Assembly: GCA_022601445.1 (NCBI GenBank)
Contig: JAJACP010000006.1
Span: 1 to 64,000 of the forward strand
Length of the DNA: 64,000 nucleotides
Direction of reading: 5' to 3'
Source: Chlamydiales bacterium
GTDB lineage: Bacteria > Chlamydiota > Chlamydiia > Chlamydiales > JAAKFR01
The notes below the pieces were generated by a model that ran no database searches, was not told where the DNA came from, and was given only the letters and a program-made list of their open reading frames with translations. This document shows positions 52,817 through 61,471 of this stretch, in pieces (within the stretch, counting starts at the first letter, position 1; the number at the start of each line of letters is the position of its first letter). The translations under genes and the position numbers were made by a program.

Positions 52817-53614
52817 ATGTTTATCCAACCTATTGCATTATCCGAAAGTGAAATGCACCAAATCACTAACTATGAACAGAATCTGATCGGTAAAGATCGG
52901 ACTAGTTTGTCTGAGTCGCTTCTAGAGGCTGCCACTAAGTGCCAAGAGCTGATCAAAAACAACGGTCGCTTAGCAGCGGAGATCCAGCAGCAAGCCGAGC
53001 AGCTCGAGGCTGCTGATCTAAGAATCCAAACCCTTAAAGAACAAAACGAAGAGAGAAATGCTACTTTAGAAGCGGGAAATGATCTCTTGAAATTTGTTCG
53101 TTATGTAGGGTCTCCTGTAGTAGGGGGCATCTTGTTTGCGACAGGTTTTGGAGCACCTGCGGCAGTAGCCGCAGCGACAGCTGTGGCTGGTGCGGGAAGA
53201 GCAGGTAACGAAACAATCGTGGAGGCTACAGAAGAGAGAGAAACAACTGTTGAAGAAACAAAATCTTCCGCGCTAAGAGCGCTTAGGTTTAACCACGAGT
53301 CTTATTTTCTGGATGTACAGGATCTGACTCAAGAGAAGACAGAAATGGCAGGACTGCTCTCCCGTTTGCTTTTGAGCATCAATCAAAATGATCTTCAAGA
53401 GCAAGCTTTAACGGAAAAGCAGAAGCAAAACGCAGAAGACCTAACAGCAAAAGCTAAGGAGGAAAAAGATCTTCTTAAAAAGCTCAATGCCAAAGGCATA
53501 TTTCCGATTTTAACCACAGCTGCGGGTAAGCTACCGAGCTACGTAGGTGCTGATCGCATCTACGATAAAGTGGGATCGGCAACAAGTGGTCTATTTAAAA
53601 ATGATCAATCATAG
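52817..53614 (+). CDS. coiled-coil protein with central hydrophobic domain, unknown
   Basis: A 265-residue protein from ATG 52817, chosen for the strong AAGGAGG (52805-52811) 5 bp upstream; the frame opens at 52778. Not recognised. Coiled-coil regions at about 35-90 (LAAEIQQQAEQLEAADLRIQ) and about 150-235 surround a Gly/Ala-rich hydrophobic segment (about 95-130, SPVVGGILFATGFGAPAA). No signal peptide. This layout is common in chlamydial inclusion or type III secreted proteins, but function is open. Divergent from prfB, followed by a small membrane-protein gene. Confidence 0.7.
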   Translation: MFIQPIALSESEMHQITNYEQNLIGKDRTSLSESLLEAATKCQELIKNNGRLAAEIQQQAEQLEAADLRIQTLKEQNEERNATLEAGNDLLKFVRYVGSPVVGGILFATGFGAPAAVAAATAVAGAGRAGNETIVEATEERETTVEETKSSALRALRFNHESYFLDVQDLTQEKTEMAGLLSRLLLSINQNDLQEQALTEKQKQNAEDLTAKAKEEKDLLKKLNAKGIFPILTTAAGKLPSYVGADRIYDKVGSATSGLFKNDQS

Positions 53615-53682
53615 CCGATAAAAGCGGTTTGTGTTTCAGATTAGGGACATAAATCGCTTAATTTTGTTATCGTCATCTACAT

Positions 53683-53934
53683 ATGGCTATGATTGTCCCA
53701 CTTCTTTCAGGTACCTCGCACTTCACCACGATGACTGCGGGGATGACGACCCTCGTTTCCGGAACTGTTCAGGAATTTTTCCAGAATTTTTTTCTCCACC
53801 CAGGAGCGCACTCAACCGCTGTTATGATCGTTTGTGGGGCGACCGTTGCCGCTTGTGTAGGCCTTGCTTTTCTGGTGCAAAAAGCCTACGAAAAGCTATG
53901 TCCAGAACGGAGAGAATCCCCCTCTAACGTGTAA
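53683..53934 (+). CDS. small putative membrane protein
   Basis: An 83-residue frame with one strong hydrophobic segment (about 45-66, TAVMIVCGATVAACVGLAFL) and a charged C-terminus (KAYEKLCPERRESP). No family recognised, no clear binding site, and the last 49 bp overlap the convergent gene at 53886. It may be real because it follows the coiled-coil gene by 68 bp on the same strand; confidence is limited. Confidence 0.4.
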   Translation: MAMIVPLLSGTSHFTTMTAGMTTLVSGTVQEFFQNFFLHPGAHSTAVMIVCGATVAACVGLAFLVQKAYEKLCPERRESPSNV

Positions 53935-55940
53935 TTCCACTCCCAACCCGCACGTTCTTTGGCAAAAGAGATTGCCCCCGATGGGTTTTGGCTGGCAATC
54001 CAACGCTCTCCATCCGGAACTGTGATCATTTGATTTCCGCTGAAAGTCACATTCTCTGCATAAAATTCAGAGTGCCCTTCTAATATGAGCGTCAAGCTCT
54101 GGGTACGCTTAATCTGATTTTTCCAGTAACAGTTAGAGGGACTACGCTGAATCCCCCCATTTTCAACCGTGACATTTTTTAAAACACATTTACCCGTCCG
54201 CTGGCTATAGCGCAGAATACCCTGGGAATCGTGTCCCATTATGTTGTGTGCACGGACCAGCAAACTTCCAGCTAAATCCAGATTCTCAAAATAAACATCG
54301 GCAATTTCGAGCTGAAGCTCAGAACCCCTCTTCATTTTTCCCCTGCAGATTTTCTGCTGGATCAAGCTGAACAACGGACCCAAAGCGGGGTGGTAGAGAA
54401 AGAGATGAGAAGGGCCCTCCTTCACATAAGCCTCGGGAGTACAAAAAGGAGAAAGCGTGAAGCTGCATAGATCTTTGAGTAGAGAGTAGTTACTATAGAG
54501 GAGGTCATAAAAGGCACCTTCGGGTGTCTCCGTCAGCGCGCTTCCCCCTTCAAAGCATTTTTTCGTCGTGGAAATGGTCCGTTGGCGCGCGTTGTAGGTA
54601 ACAAAAGCGGAGAGGGGCGCACCCCTGGGCACTTTCAGAGCGTCGCTAATATTTTGCATCATGCTCTCAAGCCTTCCGGCAAACACTTCTTTGCCCCCCC
54701 AGTTGGGGACACGTTGCTTCATGTTTACCATCAAACCAGGAAGGGGCGTCTTCTTGATCACAGGCTGCAGTTGATGGATATCGGCGTACAAAATGTTGGT
54801 ATTAGCCGGGTAATCGGACTTGATTTCGAGATGCTTAAAGTCTGTATATTCCACGTTGGTGAGAAACGCCTCTCCGGCTCTTTCCCGCATCACCAAAACA
54901 CCCTCAGCAGCGTGTGGAAGTCTTTCGCATGAAGCAAACCCAAACGCCTTCCCCTCTTGCCGACCAACACCGACCAAGGCTAAAAGACCGGAGTCAATCC
55001 CCCCAATGGGATTATTGATTTGCCGAATCAAAAGGCGCTGCTTCTCCTGCTCCCTGAACCAAACAAAGACCCCCTTCTCTTCTGCTGTTCTCCAGAGCGC
55101 TCCGTGCCCTCCAGGCTGTAACAAGGGCTCCAGGGGAGCACGCATGATCCACTCTCCCTCCTCACTGACCACAGGAACCGAAAGCTGAGAAAAGAGAAAG
55201 AAGCTCTCTTTAGGACGGCCAAACCAGTGGTTCTTTTCACAAAGCGCATGCACACGCTTGGCATTTCTCTTTTCAAGAGAGGTCATCATGGCGATGGGAA
55301 CCGTCACTTGCTTCTGAAAAAGACGGTAGTAGAGAAATTCACGCGCCTGCACGTCACGTACCAGCCCCTCAAGAAGCGTTCTCCCCGTGAAGGGAAGACA
55401 AGCTACCGGTAGTGGGTCTCCCCGCTTCGAAAGCAGATTCAAGCGGGAGCCGAGCCCCCCAATCGGATAGATCTCTCCCACCTCCGGCAAGGCGCGAATC
55501 CCCGCAATCACCTCAGGCGAGCGATGTGTCACCTGCAGTCCAGGCGCGCGCCTGTCTTGCACCTCACCGCGCGTCTCCTCCTTTTTGACGATCAGCTCTA
55601 AAACCTTGAGGTGGTAGCCGGCAATTCCCCCGATACTTTCATAAAAATGGTCGATGGCAACCAACTGATTCAATAAAGTGCGCAGCTTTTCTTTCGGCAC
55701 AACCTCATGTGGAAAAGAAAAAAGCCGCTCTTCTTGACCAATAGCATAAACGGAATAAAGCGCTGTCTTAGTAGAAAGGTCGTGATTGTCAACCGAAAAA
55801 GCCTTGAGAACAGGATTCGAGAGCTTTTTTTGCAAGCGAAGATAGGAGAGCAAAAGCTCCTGTTTTTCACCTAAATCCTTTGTCAGTTTCAAAGAGGCTA
55901 CCAAAGGAGAGAGAATTTTGATCTCTTGATGTAGATTCAT
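53886..55940 (-). CDS. UDP-sugar / UTP-glucose-1-phosphate pyrophosphorylase (plant UGP3-like)
   Basis: A 684-residue nucleotidyltransferase. The GT-A type nucleotide-binding loop is IYPIGGLGSRLNLLSKRGDP (about 158-177). PLPVACLPF, then LEPLLQPGGHGALWRTAEEKG and NNPIGGIDSGLLALVGVG match uridylyltransferases of the large eukaryote/chlamydia-type group, rather than bacterial GalU (about 300 residues). The C-terminal 200 residues are a beta-rich region with regular LxNVTVENG and FYAENVTFSG units (left-handed helix-like). It should make UDP-glucose or a related sugar nucleotide for glycogen or glycan synthesis. Confidence 0.8.
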   Translation of the reverse strand: MNLHQEIKILSPLVASLKLTKDLGEKQELLLSYLRLQKKLSNPVLKAFSVDNHDLSTKTALYSVYAIGQEERLFSFPHEVVPKEKLRTLLNQLVAIDHFYESIGGIAGYHLKVLELIVKKEETRGEVQDRRAPGLQVTHRSPEVIAGIRALPEVGEIYPIGGLGSRLNLLSKRGDPLPVACLPFTGRTLLEGLVRDVQAREFLYYRLFQKQVTVPIAMMTSLEKRNAKRVHALCEKNHWFGRPKESFFLFSQLSVPVVSEEGEWIMRAPLEPLLQPGGHGALWRTAEEKGVFVWFREQEKQRLLIRQINNPIGGIDSGLLALVGVGRQEGKAFGFASCERLPHAAEGVLVMRERAGEAFLTNVEYTDFKHLEIKSDYPANTNILYADIHQLQPVIKKTPLPGLMVNMKQRVPNWGGKEVFAGRLESMMQNISDALKVPRGAPLSAFVTYNARQRTISTTKKCFEGGSALTETPEGAFYDLLYSNYSLLKDLCSFTLSPFCTPEAYVKEGPSHLFLYHPALGPLFSLIQQKICRGKMKRGSELQLEIADVYFENLDLAGSLLVRAHNIMGHDSQGILRYSQRTGKCVLKNVTVENGGIQRSPSNCYWKNQIKRTQSLTLILEGHSEFYAENVTFSGNQMITVPDGERWIASQNPSGAISFAKERAGWEWNYTLEGDSLRSGHSFS

Positions 55941-56094
55941 GTCACGAAAAGATAGTGCGCAAGCATTTAACGATCAAATGTTTAAAAAATCTCTACTGAG
56001 ATGACTCTCGAAATTGTTTTGACGAGAAACCCTAGGAGAGGATAAAAGAATTGGAGCGAAGAGTAAACTTTTTTTCCACTTTAAGGAGTTAATC

Positions 56095-56355
56095 ATGGCA
56101 ACGAAGAAGAAGAATAGTGCGTTTATGCAGCCTGTTGAGATCACCGATGATTTGAAAGCTGTTGTTGGCCCGGGTCCACTGCCACGTACTGAAATCATTA
56201 AAAAACTTTGGGCTTACATCAAAAAGCACAACTGTCAAGATGCGCAAAACAAGCGCAACATCATCCCTGATGATAAACTAGCTAAAGTCTTTGGATCAAA
56301 GAGTCCAATCGATATGTTTCAGATGACAAAAAAAGTTTCTAAACATATTAAGTAG
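56095..56355 (+). CDS. SWIB-domain chromatin-associated protein
   Basis: An 86-residue protein consisting almost entirely of a SWIB/MDM2 domain: MQPVEITDDLKAVVGPGPLP, EIIKKLWAYIKKHNCQDAQN and IPDDKLAKVFG. Chlamydiae encode free-standing SWIB proteins, one fused to topoisomerase I, that are thought to act in nucleoid condensation. The basic N-terminus (MATKKKN) could contact DNA. SD AAGGAG is 7 bp before the ATG. Confidence 0.95.
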   Translation: MATKKKNSAFMQPVEITDDLKAVVGPGPLPRTEIIKKLWAYIKKHNCQDAQNKRNIIPDDKLAKVFGSKSPIDMFQMTKKVSKHIK

Positions 56356-56383
56356 ACCATTTGTCTCTAACTTTGTATTATAT

Positions 56384-56415
56384 AAAGCAGCTAACCTCTC
56401 ACGGTCAGCTGCTTT
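56384..56415 (+). terminator. hairpin between SWIB and lpxG
   Basis: AAAGCAGCT (56384-56392) and AGCTGCTTT (56407-56415), 9 perfect pairs and a 14-nt loop, followed by ATTATG, the ATG being the lpxG start at 56419. It may terminate the SWIB transcript or mask the lpxG initiation region. Confidence 0.55.
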
Positions 56416-56418
56416 ATT

Positions 56419-57372
56419 ATGTCATTAGTTGTTGATTTTCTCAGTCTCGCTTCGGTTGTTGGAATCTGGCCCCGGTTTATTGAACCCAAAATGGTTTCCA
56501 CAACCTCAATTGCATGGAAGCTTGCTCCCGAGCACGCGCATCTCGATCAACTGACGCTCGTCCATCTAAGCGACCTGCATTTCCACAAAAAAGTCTCCCA
56601 AAAATTTCTTGATAAAATCGTCCGTAGAGTGGCGCGTGCGCGCCCCGATCTGATCCTTTTCACAGGAGATTTTATCTGCTACTCTAACCTAGAAGAAGCA
56701 GGGCGCCTCCAACACTTTCTACAACGATTAGAGGCGCCGCTTGGTTGTTTTTGCACCTTTGGCAATCATGACTATAGCCGCTATGTGAGCCGTAACCGGG
56801 AGGGCATTTATGATTTGATTCCTCCTCCCAATCCCCTCCGTGGTGTTTTGCGTGGCCTCAACACCATTTTGTCCTCACCACCAAAGGGATATGGTGTTTC
56901 AGATGCCGTTTTAACCATCGAGATGCACCAAGATCTCTGCACTCTTTTAAAAGAAACGCCTTTTCAGCTGCTTGAAAATGCCACACATACACTCCCAATC
57001 GGGCTTAACATCACAGGATTGGGAGACATGGCTTTGGGGCGGTGTCGTCCTGAAACGGCTTTTGCCGGCTATAGTCGCGCTCTTCCTGGAGTCATTCTTT
57101 CACACAACCCCGACACCTTTCCCGAGCTCCTCACCTATCCGGGTGAGTGGATTTTATCTGGACATACGCACGGAGAACAGATCCATTTTCCTTGGCCCAA
57201 ATGGCTCAATCGCATTTCACAGAAGCTAGCACGCTTAGAAAATCAAGGATTTACACGCGGTTTATTTGAGGTTGGAGACAAAAAAATGTATGTCAACCGC
57301 GGGCTTGGATGCCACAAACCGTTCCGATTTTGCTCCCCTCCTGAAATTGCCATCATGAGGACAGAGCGATGA
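56419..57372 (+). CDS. lpxG: UDP-2,3-diacylglucosamine pyrophosphatase LpxG
   Basis: A 317-residue metallophosphoesterase. Motifs: HLSDLHFH, TGDFI, FGNHDYS, and SGHTHGEQIH, plus C-terminal NRGLGCHKPFRFCSPPEIA. An N-terminal hydrophobic segment (about 1-18) anchors it to the membrane. The ortholog in the same position of C. trachomatis (CT461) was identified as LpxG, which replaces LpxH/LpxI in lipid A synthesis. There is no Shine-Dalgarno before the ATG, which follows a hairpin by 3 nt. Overlaps ispD by 4 bp. Confidence 0.88.
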   Translation: MSLVVDFLSLASVVGIWPRFIEPKMVSTTSIAWKLAPEHAHLDQLTLVHLSDLHFHKKVSQKFLDKIVRRVARARPDLILFTGDFICYSNLEEAGRLQHFLQRLEAPLGCFCTFGNHDYSRYVSRNREGIYDLIPPPNPLRGVLRGLNTILSSPPKGYGVSDAVLTIEMHQDLCTLLKETPFQLLENATHTLPIGLNITGLGDMALGRCRPETAFAGYSRALPGVILSHNPDTFPELLTYPGEWILSGHTHGEQIHFPWPKWLNRISQKLARLENQGFTRGLFEVGDKKMYVNRGLGCHKPFRFCSPPEIAIMRTER

Positions 57373-58043
57373 AAACCAGCCTTGTTTTGCTTGCTGGAGG
57401 CACCGGCACGCGGATGGGCGCCTCCCAGCCAAAACAGTATCTCTTATTAGAGGGCAAACCGATTGCATGCCACAGTCTTGAGGTCTTTCTCAGTCACCCA
57501 ACGATCGCACAAGTGATTGTGGTGTGCGCCCCTCAGTACCGCGTCTATTTTGCTCCTTACAACGTGCAATTTGCTGAGCCAGGGGAAAGACGACAGGACT
57601 CTCTTTTCAATGGGCTTCAGCTTGTTGAGAACCCTTGGGTTTGTGTACACGATGCCGCGCGTCCTTTCCTCACAAAAGAGATGATCGATCGCTTACTCGA
57701 TGCAGCAGAACAAGCAGGCGCAGCAACCGTTGCACTTCCCATGAAGTGTACCATTAAAGAGAGTGATCCCGACGGATTTGTAACCCAGACACTCGATCGA
57801 AGCCGCTTGTGGGAGATCCAAACACCACAGTTGCTCAAAAAAGAGCTCTTAGAGCAAGGATTTGCCTACGCCCAGACCCACTCTACGACCGTCACAGATG
57901 ACGTCTCTTTGGCTGAGCTGATAGGTAAACCGGTCAAACTTGTTGAGGGGTCTGCACGCAATATCAAAATTACTACCCCAGAAGATCTTGTCTTATGCCA
58001 AAATATCAGCTCACGCTCTCCTACGACGGCACCGATTACGTAG
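57369..58043 (+). CDS. ispD: 2-C-methyl-D-erythritol 4-phosphate cytidylyltransferase
   Basis: A 224-residue MEP-pathway enzyme joining CTP to methylerythritol phosphate. The nucleotide loop is LAGGTGTRMGASQPKQYL (about 8-25), then DAARPFL and TVTDDVSLAELIG with NIKITTPEDL at the end. It overlaps lpxG upstream by 4 bp and truA downstream by 49 bp. Together with ispF at 20541 it indicates a working non-mevalonate pathway. Confidence 0.95.
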   Translation: MKTSLVLLAGGTGTRMGASQPKQYLLLEGKPIACHSLEVFLSHPTIAQVIVVCAPQYRVYFAPYNVQFAEPGERRQDSLFNGLQLVENPWVCVHDAARPFLTKEMIDRLLDAAEQAGAATVALPMKCTIKESDPDGFVTQTLDRSRLWEIQTPQLLKKELLEQGFAYAQTHSTTVTDDVSLAELIGKPVKLVEGSARNIKITTPEDLVLCQNISSRSPTTAPIT

Positions 58044-58732
58044 GATGGCAAGTCCAAAGCGCCGGCAAGTCGATTCAGGGACTTTTAGAAGAGGCGCTCT
58101 CCATCCTTCTAAAAAACCAATTGCGCGTGATCGGTGCTGGCCGCACCGACGCCGGGACACACGCGCACGCTCAGTCCGCTCATTTTGAGGTGGATCAAGC
58201 CATCGATTGCGCGTTGGTTCAACGCGCTCTTAACGGCATGCTCCCCCATGACATCCGTGTTCTGCAGCTCCACCCTGTAGCAGACTCTTTCCATGCACAG
58301 TATTCCGCAACAGGCAAGGAGTATCACTATCATCTTTGGCTGGAGCCTATTGTCGCTCCTTTTGTCCGTCGTTATCGACATCACATTCCCTATCCTCTTG
58401 ACCTCAACTGTTTGCAAGCTGCTGCTCAAACCTTTATGGGCACACACGATTTTGCCACCTTTGCCAACCTGGGGAGCAGCGTGAAGACAACTGTGCGCAC
58501 TCTCAACCGGATTGACCTTGTGGAGCAGGAAGGAGGCGTCCGTTTGGAATTTGAAGGGAACGGTTTTTTGTACAAAATGGTGCGTAATCTGGTGGGGACA
58601 TTAGTTGAGGTAGGAGCAGGTAAAAGAGAGGTTGCTGAAATGCAACAGCTATTAGATGCCCAAGATCGGCGGGTTGCGGGCATTGCCGCGCCTGCCCGTG
58701 GTCTTTTCCTAGTTAAGGTCAACTATGGCTGA
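57995..58732 (+). CDS. truA: tRNA pseudouridine(38-40) synthase
   Basis: A 245-residue pseudouridine synthase modifying the anticodon arm. The start YQLTLSYDGTDYVGWQVQS and the catalytic GAGRTDAGTHAHAQ (about 46-59, catalytic Asp) are typical; FATFANLG and GNGFLYKMVRNLVGTL follow. The start ATG lies inside ispD. Confidence 0.95.
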   Translation: MPKYQLTLSYDGTDYVGWQVQSAGKSIQGLLEEALSILLKNQLRVIGAGRTDAGTHAHAQSAHFEVDQAIDCALVQRALNGMLPHDIRVLQLHPVADSFHAQYSATGKEYHYHLWLEPIVAPFVRRYRHHIPYPLDLNCLQAAAQTFMGTHDFATFANLGSSVKTTVRTLNRIDLVEQEGGVRLEFEGNGFLYKMVRNLVGTLVEVGAGKREVAEMQQLLDAQDRRVAGIAAPARGLFLVKVNYG

Positions 58733-58742
58733 AATTGCCTAA

Positions 58743-59444
58743 TTATTGCCTAATTCTGCCAGATTCTGCCAGATTTAAAAAATCGGAAACGTGCCGAAAC
58801 GGTCTCTCCATTTTACGGGAGAGCGTTTCAATTTCATGAGAAGTGAACATCTCGGTAACCAAAACAGCCTCAGCTTCCGTTCCTAAAAGAGCCTGCAAGC
58901 CCCTTGGCGAGTCCTCAAAACCCATGATCCGGTCCCCTTTCTCTCCTAATTGTGCAATCGCTTTTTCGTAACACTCCGAGGCCGGCTTGGGCTGCTGATA
59001 ATCCTCGCGCGTGATCCAAACCGGGATCGTATTCAAGATCGCATGCTGAGAACGGATTACCTCTATTTGCTCGGCTGCTGAGTGGGTCACCACACACCGT
59101 TTGATGTGCGCCTGATCTAGTCCTTTAAGCAAATCTTCTACTCCCGGCATCAATTCTGTGCCTCGACTAAGGAGAAGACCTGAATAAGCCCGCTTTTTCT
59201 CTTGATAGAGAATATCCCAACACGGCTCATACCGGTAAAGATCAGGAAGTTCTTGGTAAAGCCCCTCTTTGAGCCCATCAGCAGAATACATCGCATGACG
59301 GATATAGGTAGACATGTCCCACTGAAGAGAAAATCCCCGGTCAGCACACATTTTTTTGTAGGCCAAATAGTGAAGCTTCTCTGTATTCACAAGAATTCCG
59401 TCGAAATCAAAGAGAAAAAGTTGATAATCATGGATCCAATGCAT
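58743..59444 (-). CDS. HAD-superfamily phosphatase (beta-PGM/phosphoglycolate type)
   Basis: A 233-residue hydrolase with motif I LFLFDFDGILVNTE (about 9-22), cap domain, motif II VTHSAAEQ, Lys in PKPASECYEKA and motif IV GFEDSPRGLQALL. This is the subgroup containing phosphoglycolate phosphatase and beta-phosphoglucomutase; the substrate is not determined. The start ATG 59444 is fixed because motif I begins 10 residues later. It abuts the divergent lipoprotein start so that the two ATGs share ATGCAT. Confidence 0.88.
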   Translation of the reverse strand: MHWIHDYQLFLFDFDGILVNTEKLHYLAYKKMCADRGFSLQWDMSTYIRHAMYSADGLKEGLYQELPDLYRYEPCWDILYQEKKRAYSGLLLSRGTELMPGVEDLLKGLDQAHIKRCVVTHSAAEQIEVIRSQHAILNTIPVWITREDYQQPKPASECYEKAIAQLGEKGDRIMGFEDSPRGLQALLGTEAEAVLVTEMFTSHEIETLSRKMERPFRHVSDFLNLAESGRIRQ

Positions 59445-60254
59445 GCTCGGTATTATAAACTTCTATTGCTATTTGTTCTACTTCTGGTTTCCGGCTGTTC
59501 TTCTGAGACAGTCAAAAAGAAGCACACCACCGTGAAAGGTGAATACCTCATTCGGCAGCATCATGAATATTTTTTTACTCCTCCACCTCCTCTCCCCCGC
59601 ACACGGGAGACCTACCCTTGGGAAGATACCTATGTGGGCGGCTTTCCTCGGATTACAAAAGAATTTTTTCGCTGTAAAGGCAACCCCCTCAACCCTGTTG
59701 CGACTCAAGAACGGGAGGGAAAAGAGACGCTCTACTACAGAGACTGCCACGGAGGAAGGCGGCATGGCCTACCACTCAAAAATAATGAAGAATTTATCTA
59801 TCCCTGCTTAATCGACTTGCTCAACTACATTCAAGAGCAAACCAGAATGCGCGTTGTAGTTACCACAGGACATCGCTGTCCGATTCACAACAGTTACTGT
59901 GATTATAGTTCCTACAACTGGGGTTCTAAGCACATGCTAGGTGCGGAGGTCGATTTTTACGTCGTGGGAATGGAAGAAAAACCAGAAGCAATTATCCAAC
60001 TGGTGATGGACTACTACAAAGGAGATGCCGATTACGAAGTATTTACACGCTTTGAGCGTGGAAAGCTGAATGTATCCACTCCTCCCTGGTACAATAAAGA
60101 GATCTTTATCAAACTCTACCAAGCTCATGAAGGGCGTGATCACGACAATCAGCACCCCTATCCTTACATCAGCATCCAGGTTCGGCATGACAAAGAAACG
60201 GGTAGCCGCGTCACCTTTACTCAAGAGCAAGCACAAAACTATTTGCGTCATTAG
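59439..60254 (+). CDS. lipoprotein with M15-type peptidase-like domain
   Basis: A 271-residue lipoprotein starting at ATG 59439 (an in-frame ATG at 59430 is also possible). The lipobox is LLVSGC-SS (Cys about residue 18). The mature part has VVTTGHRCPIHNS and SKHMLGAEVDFYV, matching the SxHxxGxAxD zinc motif of M15-type (DD- or LD-) carboxypeptidases. A peptidoglycan-related role in the periplasm or outer membrane is plausible given murA in the same window. In C. trachomatis a hypothetical gene holds the same position after the HAD gene. Confidence 0.72.
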   Translation: MHARYYKLLLLFVLLLVSGCSSETVKKKHTTVKGEYLIRQHHEYFFTPPPPLPRTRETYPWEDTYVGGFPRITKEFFRCKGNPLNPVATQEREGKETLYYRDCHGGRRHGLPLKNNEEFIYPCLIDLLNYIQEQTRMRVVVTTGHRCPIHNSYCDYSSYNWGSKHMLGAEVDFYVVGMEEKPEAIIQLVMDYYKGDADYEVFTRFERGKLNVSTPPWYNKEIFIKLYQAHEGRDHDNQHPYPYISIQVRHDKETGSRVTFTQEQAQNYLRH

Positions 60255-60309
60255 AGCAGACCTGTTAAATCTAAATTAAAGTTTTTTTAATTAAATATAT
60301 CAGGAAACC

Positions 60310-60879
60310 ATGAAGCTACTACTATTCGCTATTTTGATTTTATTCCCTTTATTTTTATCTGCTTATGAACAAAACACTTATCAATACGAAGGAACAACTA
60401 GCGATGGTGCAACGGTTTACTTCGAGGGAAGAATGCCCAATGAGCACTCACAAGAAGCCATAAAAGAGCTACAAGAACGCTACCTTAGAGCGCCCAGAGA
60501 TCACAGAGATCAGTACAAAATGGAACTTGAGAAAGGTTTTGGCATTTCCGTTACAGAAAAGAGATCTCCCAAGCATCCCCTTCAGGAACAATCCTCCCCT
60601 TCTCGGCCCAGTCAACAAAACCAAACCTATGCGTACAGTGAAGAGGGAACAGCGCAAGATGGAACTACCGTACGGTTTTACGGAAGGTTACCGATCAATC
60701 AGGATCTAACAGAAATCCACGCGTTACAAAGACACTATTTAGAGGGCTCCGGATATAACAAGAAAGCCCTCCAAGATGCCTTCCAACGATTCGGTATTTC
60801 TGTCGAAGAAAGCCGACAGCAAATGAAAGTTTCTCCTCCTAAACACAAAGCCGTCCCTCACACATATTACACGTATTAA
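60310..60879 (+). CDS. secreted two-repeat protein, family member 1
   Basis: A 189-residue exported protein (signal peptide about 1-19, FPLFLSAYEQ) of no family known to me. Two copies of a ~60-residue unit: about 26-84 (TTSDGATVYFEGRMP ... FGISVTEKR) and about 108-169 (TAQDGTTVRFYGRLP ... FGISVEESR). Each is a DG-x-VRFYG strand, then an amphipathic helix with L-x-x-x-Y-L, a second helix and a G-I-x-V strand. A Ser/Pro/Gln linker separates the units. SD AGGAAA precedes the ATG. First of four related genes. Confidence 0.75.
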   Translation: MKLLLFAILILFPLFLSAYEQNTYQYEGTTSDGATVYFEGRMPNEHSQEAIKELQERYLRAPRDHRDQYKMELEKGFGISVTEKRSPKHPLQEQSSPSRPSQQNQTYAYSEEGTAQDGTTVRFYGRLPINQDLTEIHALQRHYLEGSGYNKKALQDAFQRFGISVEESRQQMKVSPPKHKAVPHTYYTY

Positions 60880-60985
60880 GAGCAAAAGCTTGAAAAATGT
60901 GAGCCGCAATAGCAGCGGCAACTTGGGAGCGTTGGAAGAATTGAAAAGCTAAACCTGTTTTAGATTATACAACATCTGAGATTTT

Positions 60986-61423
60986 ATGAAGATACTGTTA
61001 ACTACTTTATTTTTGTTTCCCTTGTTTTCATCTATTCAGGGAAACCAGCCCGAAACACGCCTAACAACGGAGTGGCTTGAAGCCACGGTGAACCGCCCAT
61101 ATTCTTTTGGTGACAAGGGCGATACCGTGACTTTTACAGTGACGCCTAGGAATGTAAGAGCTGGAGAAGCTTTAGAGCTAGAGACATTGATGCTAGATTA
61201 TTTAAACGCACTACACCTAGGTGCGAGCTCTTCTCAAAGGGCTCTTTACGAAAATGAGCTAAGAAAACATGGGGTCACTGCACAGATACAACGCGCACCA
61301 AGACAGCCTGCTCAACAGCCTCAAACACGCGAACAGCAAAGGCGCGCACAACGTGAAGCAAGGCGTGAGCGCATTCGCCAGCAACGCCAGCAGCAGCGCA
61401 ACAATGATCCGACAACTTATTAA
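60986..61423 (+). CDS. secreted one-repeat protein with Arg/Gln tail, family member 2
   Basis: A 145-residue exported protein (signal about 1-19, FPLFSSIQGN). One repeat unit (about 36-104, GDKGDTVTFTVTPRN ... HGVTAQIQRAPRQP), then a strongly basic tail EQQRRAQREARRERIRQQRQ to the end. The tail DNA is nearly identical to that of the next gene. The second repeat present in member 3 is missing, so one of the two arose by internal deletion or insertion. Confidence 0.72.
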   Translation: MKILLTTLFLFPLFSSIQGNQPETRLTTEWLEATVNRPYSFGDKGDTVTFTVTPRNVRAGEALELETLMLDYLNALHLGASSSQRALYENELRKHGVTAQIQRAPRQPAQQPQTREQQRRAQREARRERIRQQRQQQRNNDPTTY

Positions 61424-61471
61424 CAATTAAAAGACATTAACAAAACAGAAACATTAAAATACTGAGGATCT

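Noticed and set aside
53631-53927. A 98-codon frame overlapping the small membrane-protein gene
   Set aside because: The alternative frame at 53683 gives a clean membrane helix and charged tail; this one gives a Cys/Arg-rich chain of no recognisable type.
59202-59438. Extended N-terminus for the M15-like lipoprotein
   Set aside because: It would overlap the HAD gene on the other strand by over 200 bp and bury the lipoprotein signal peptide.
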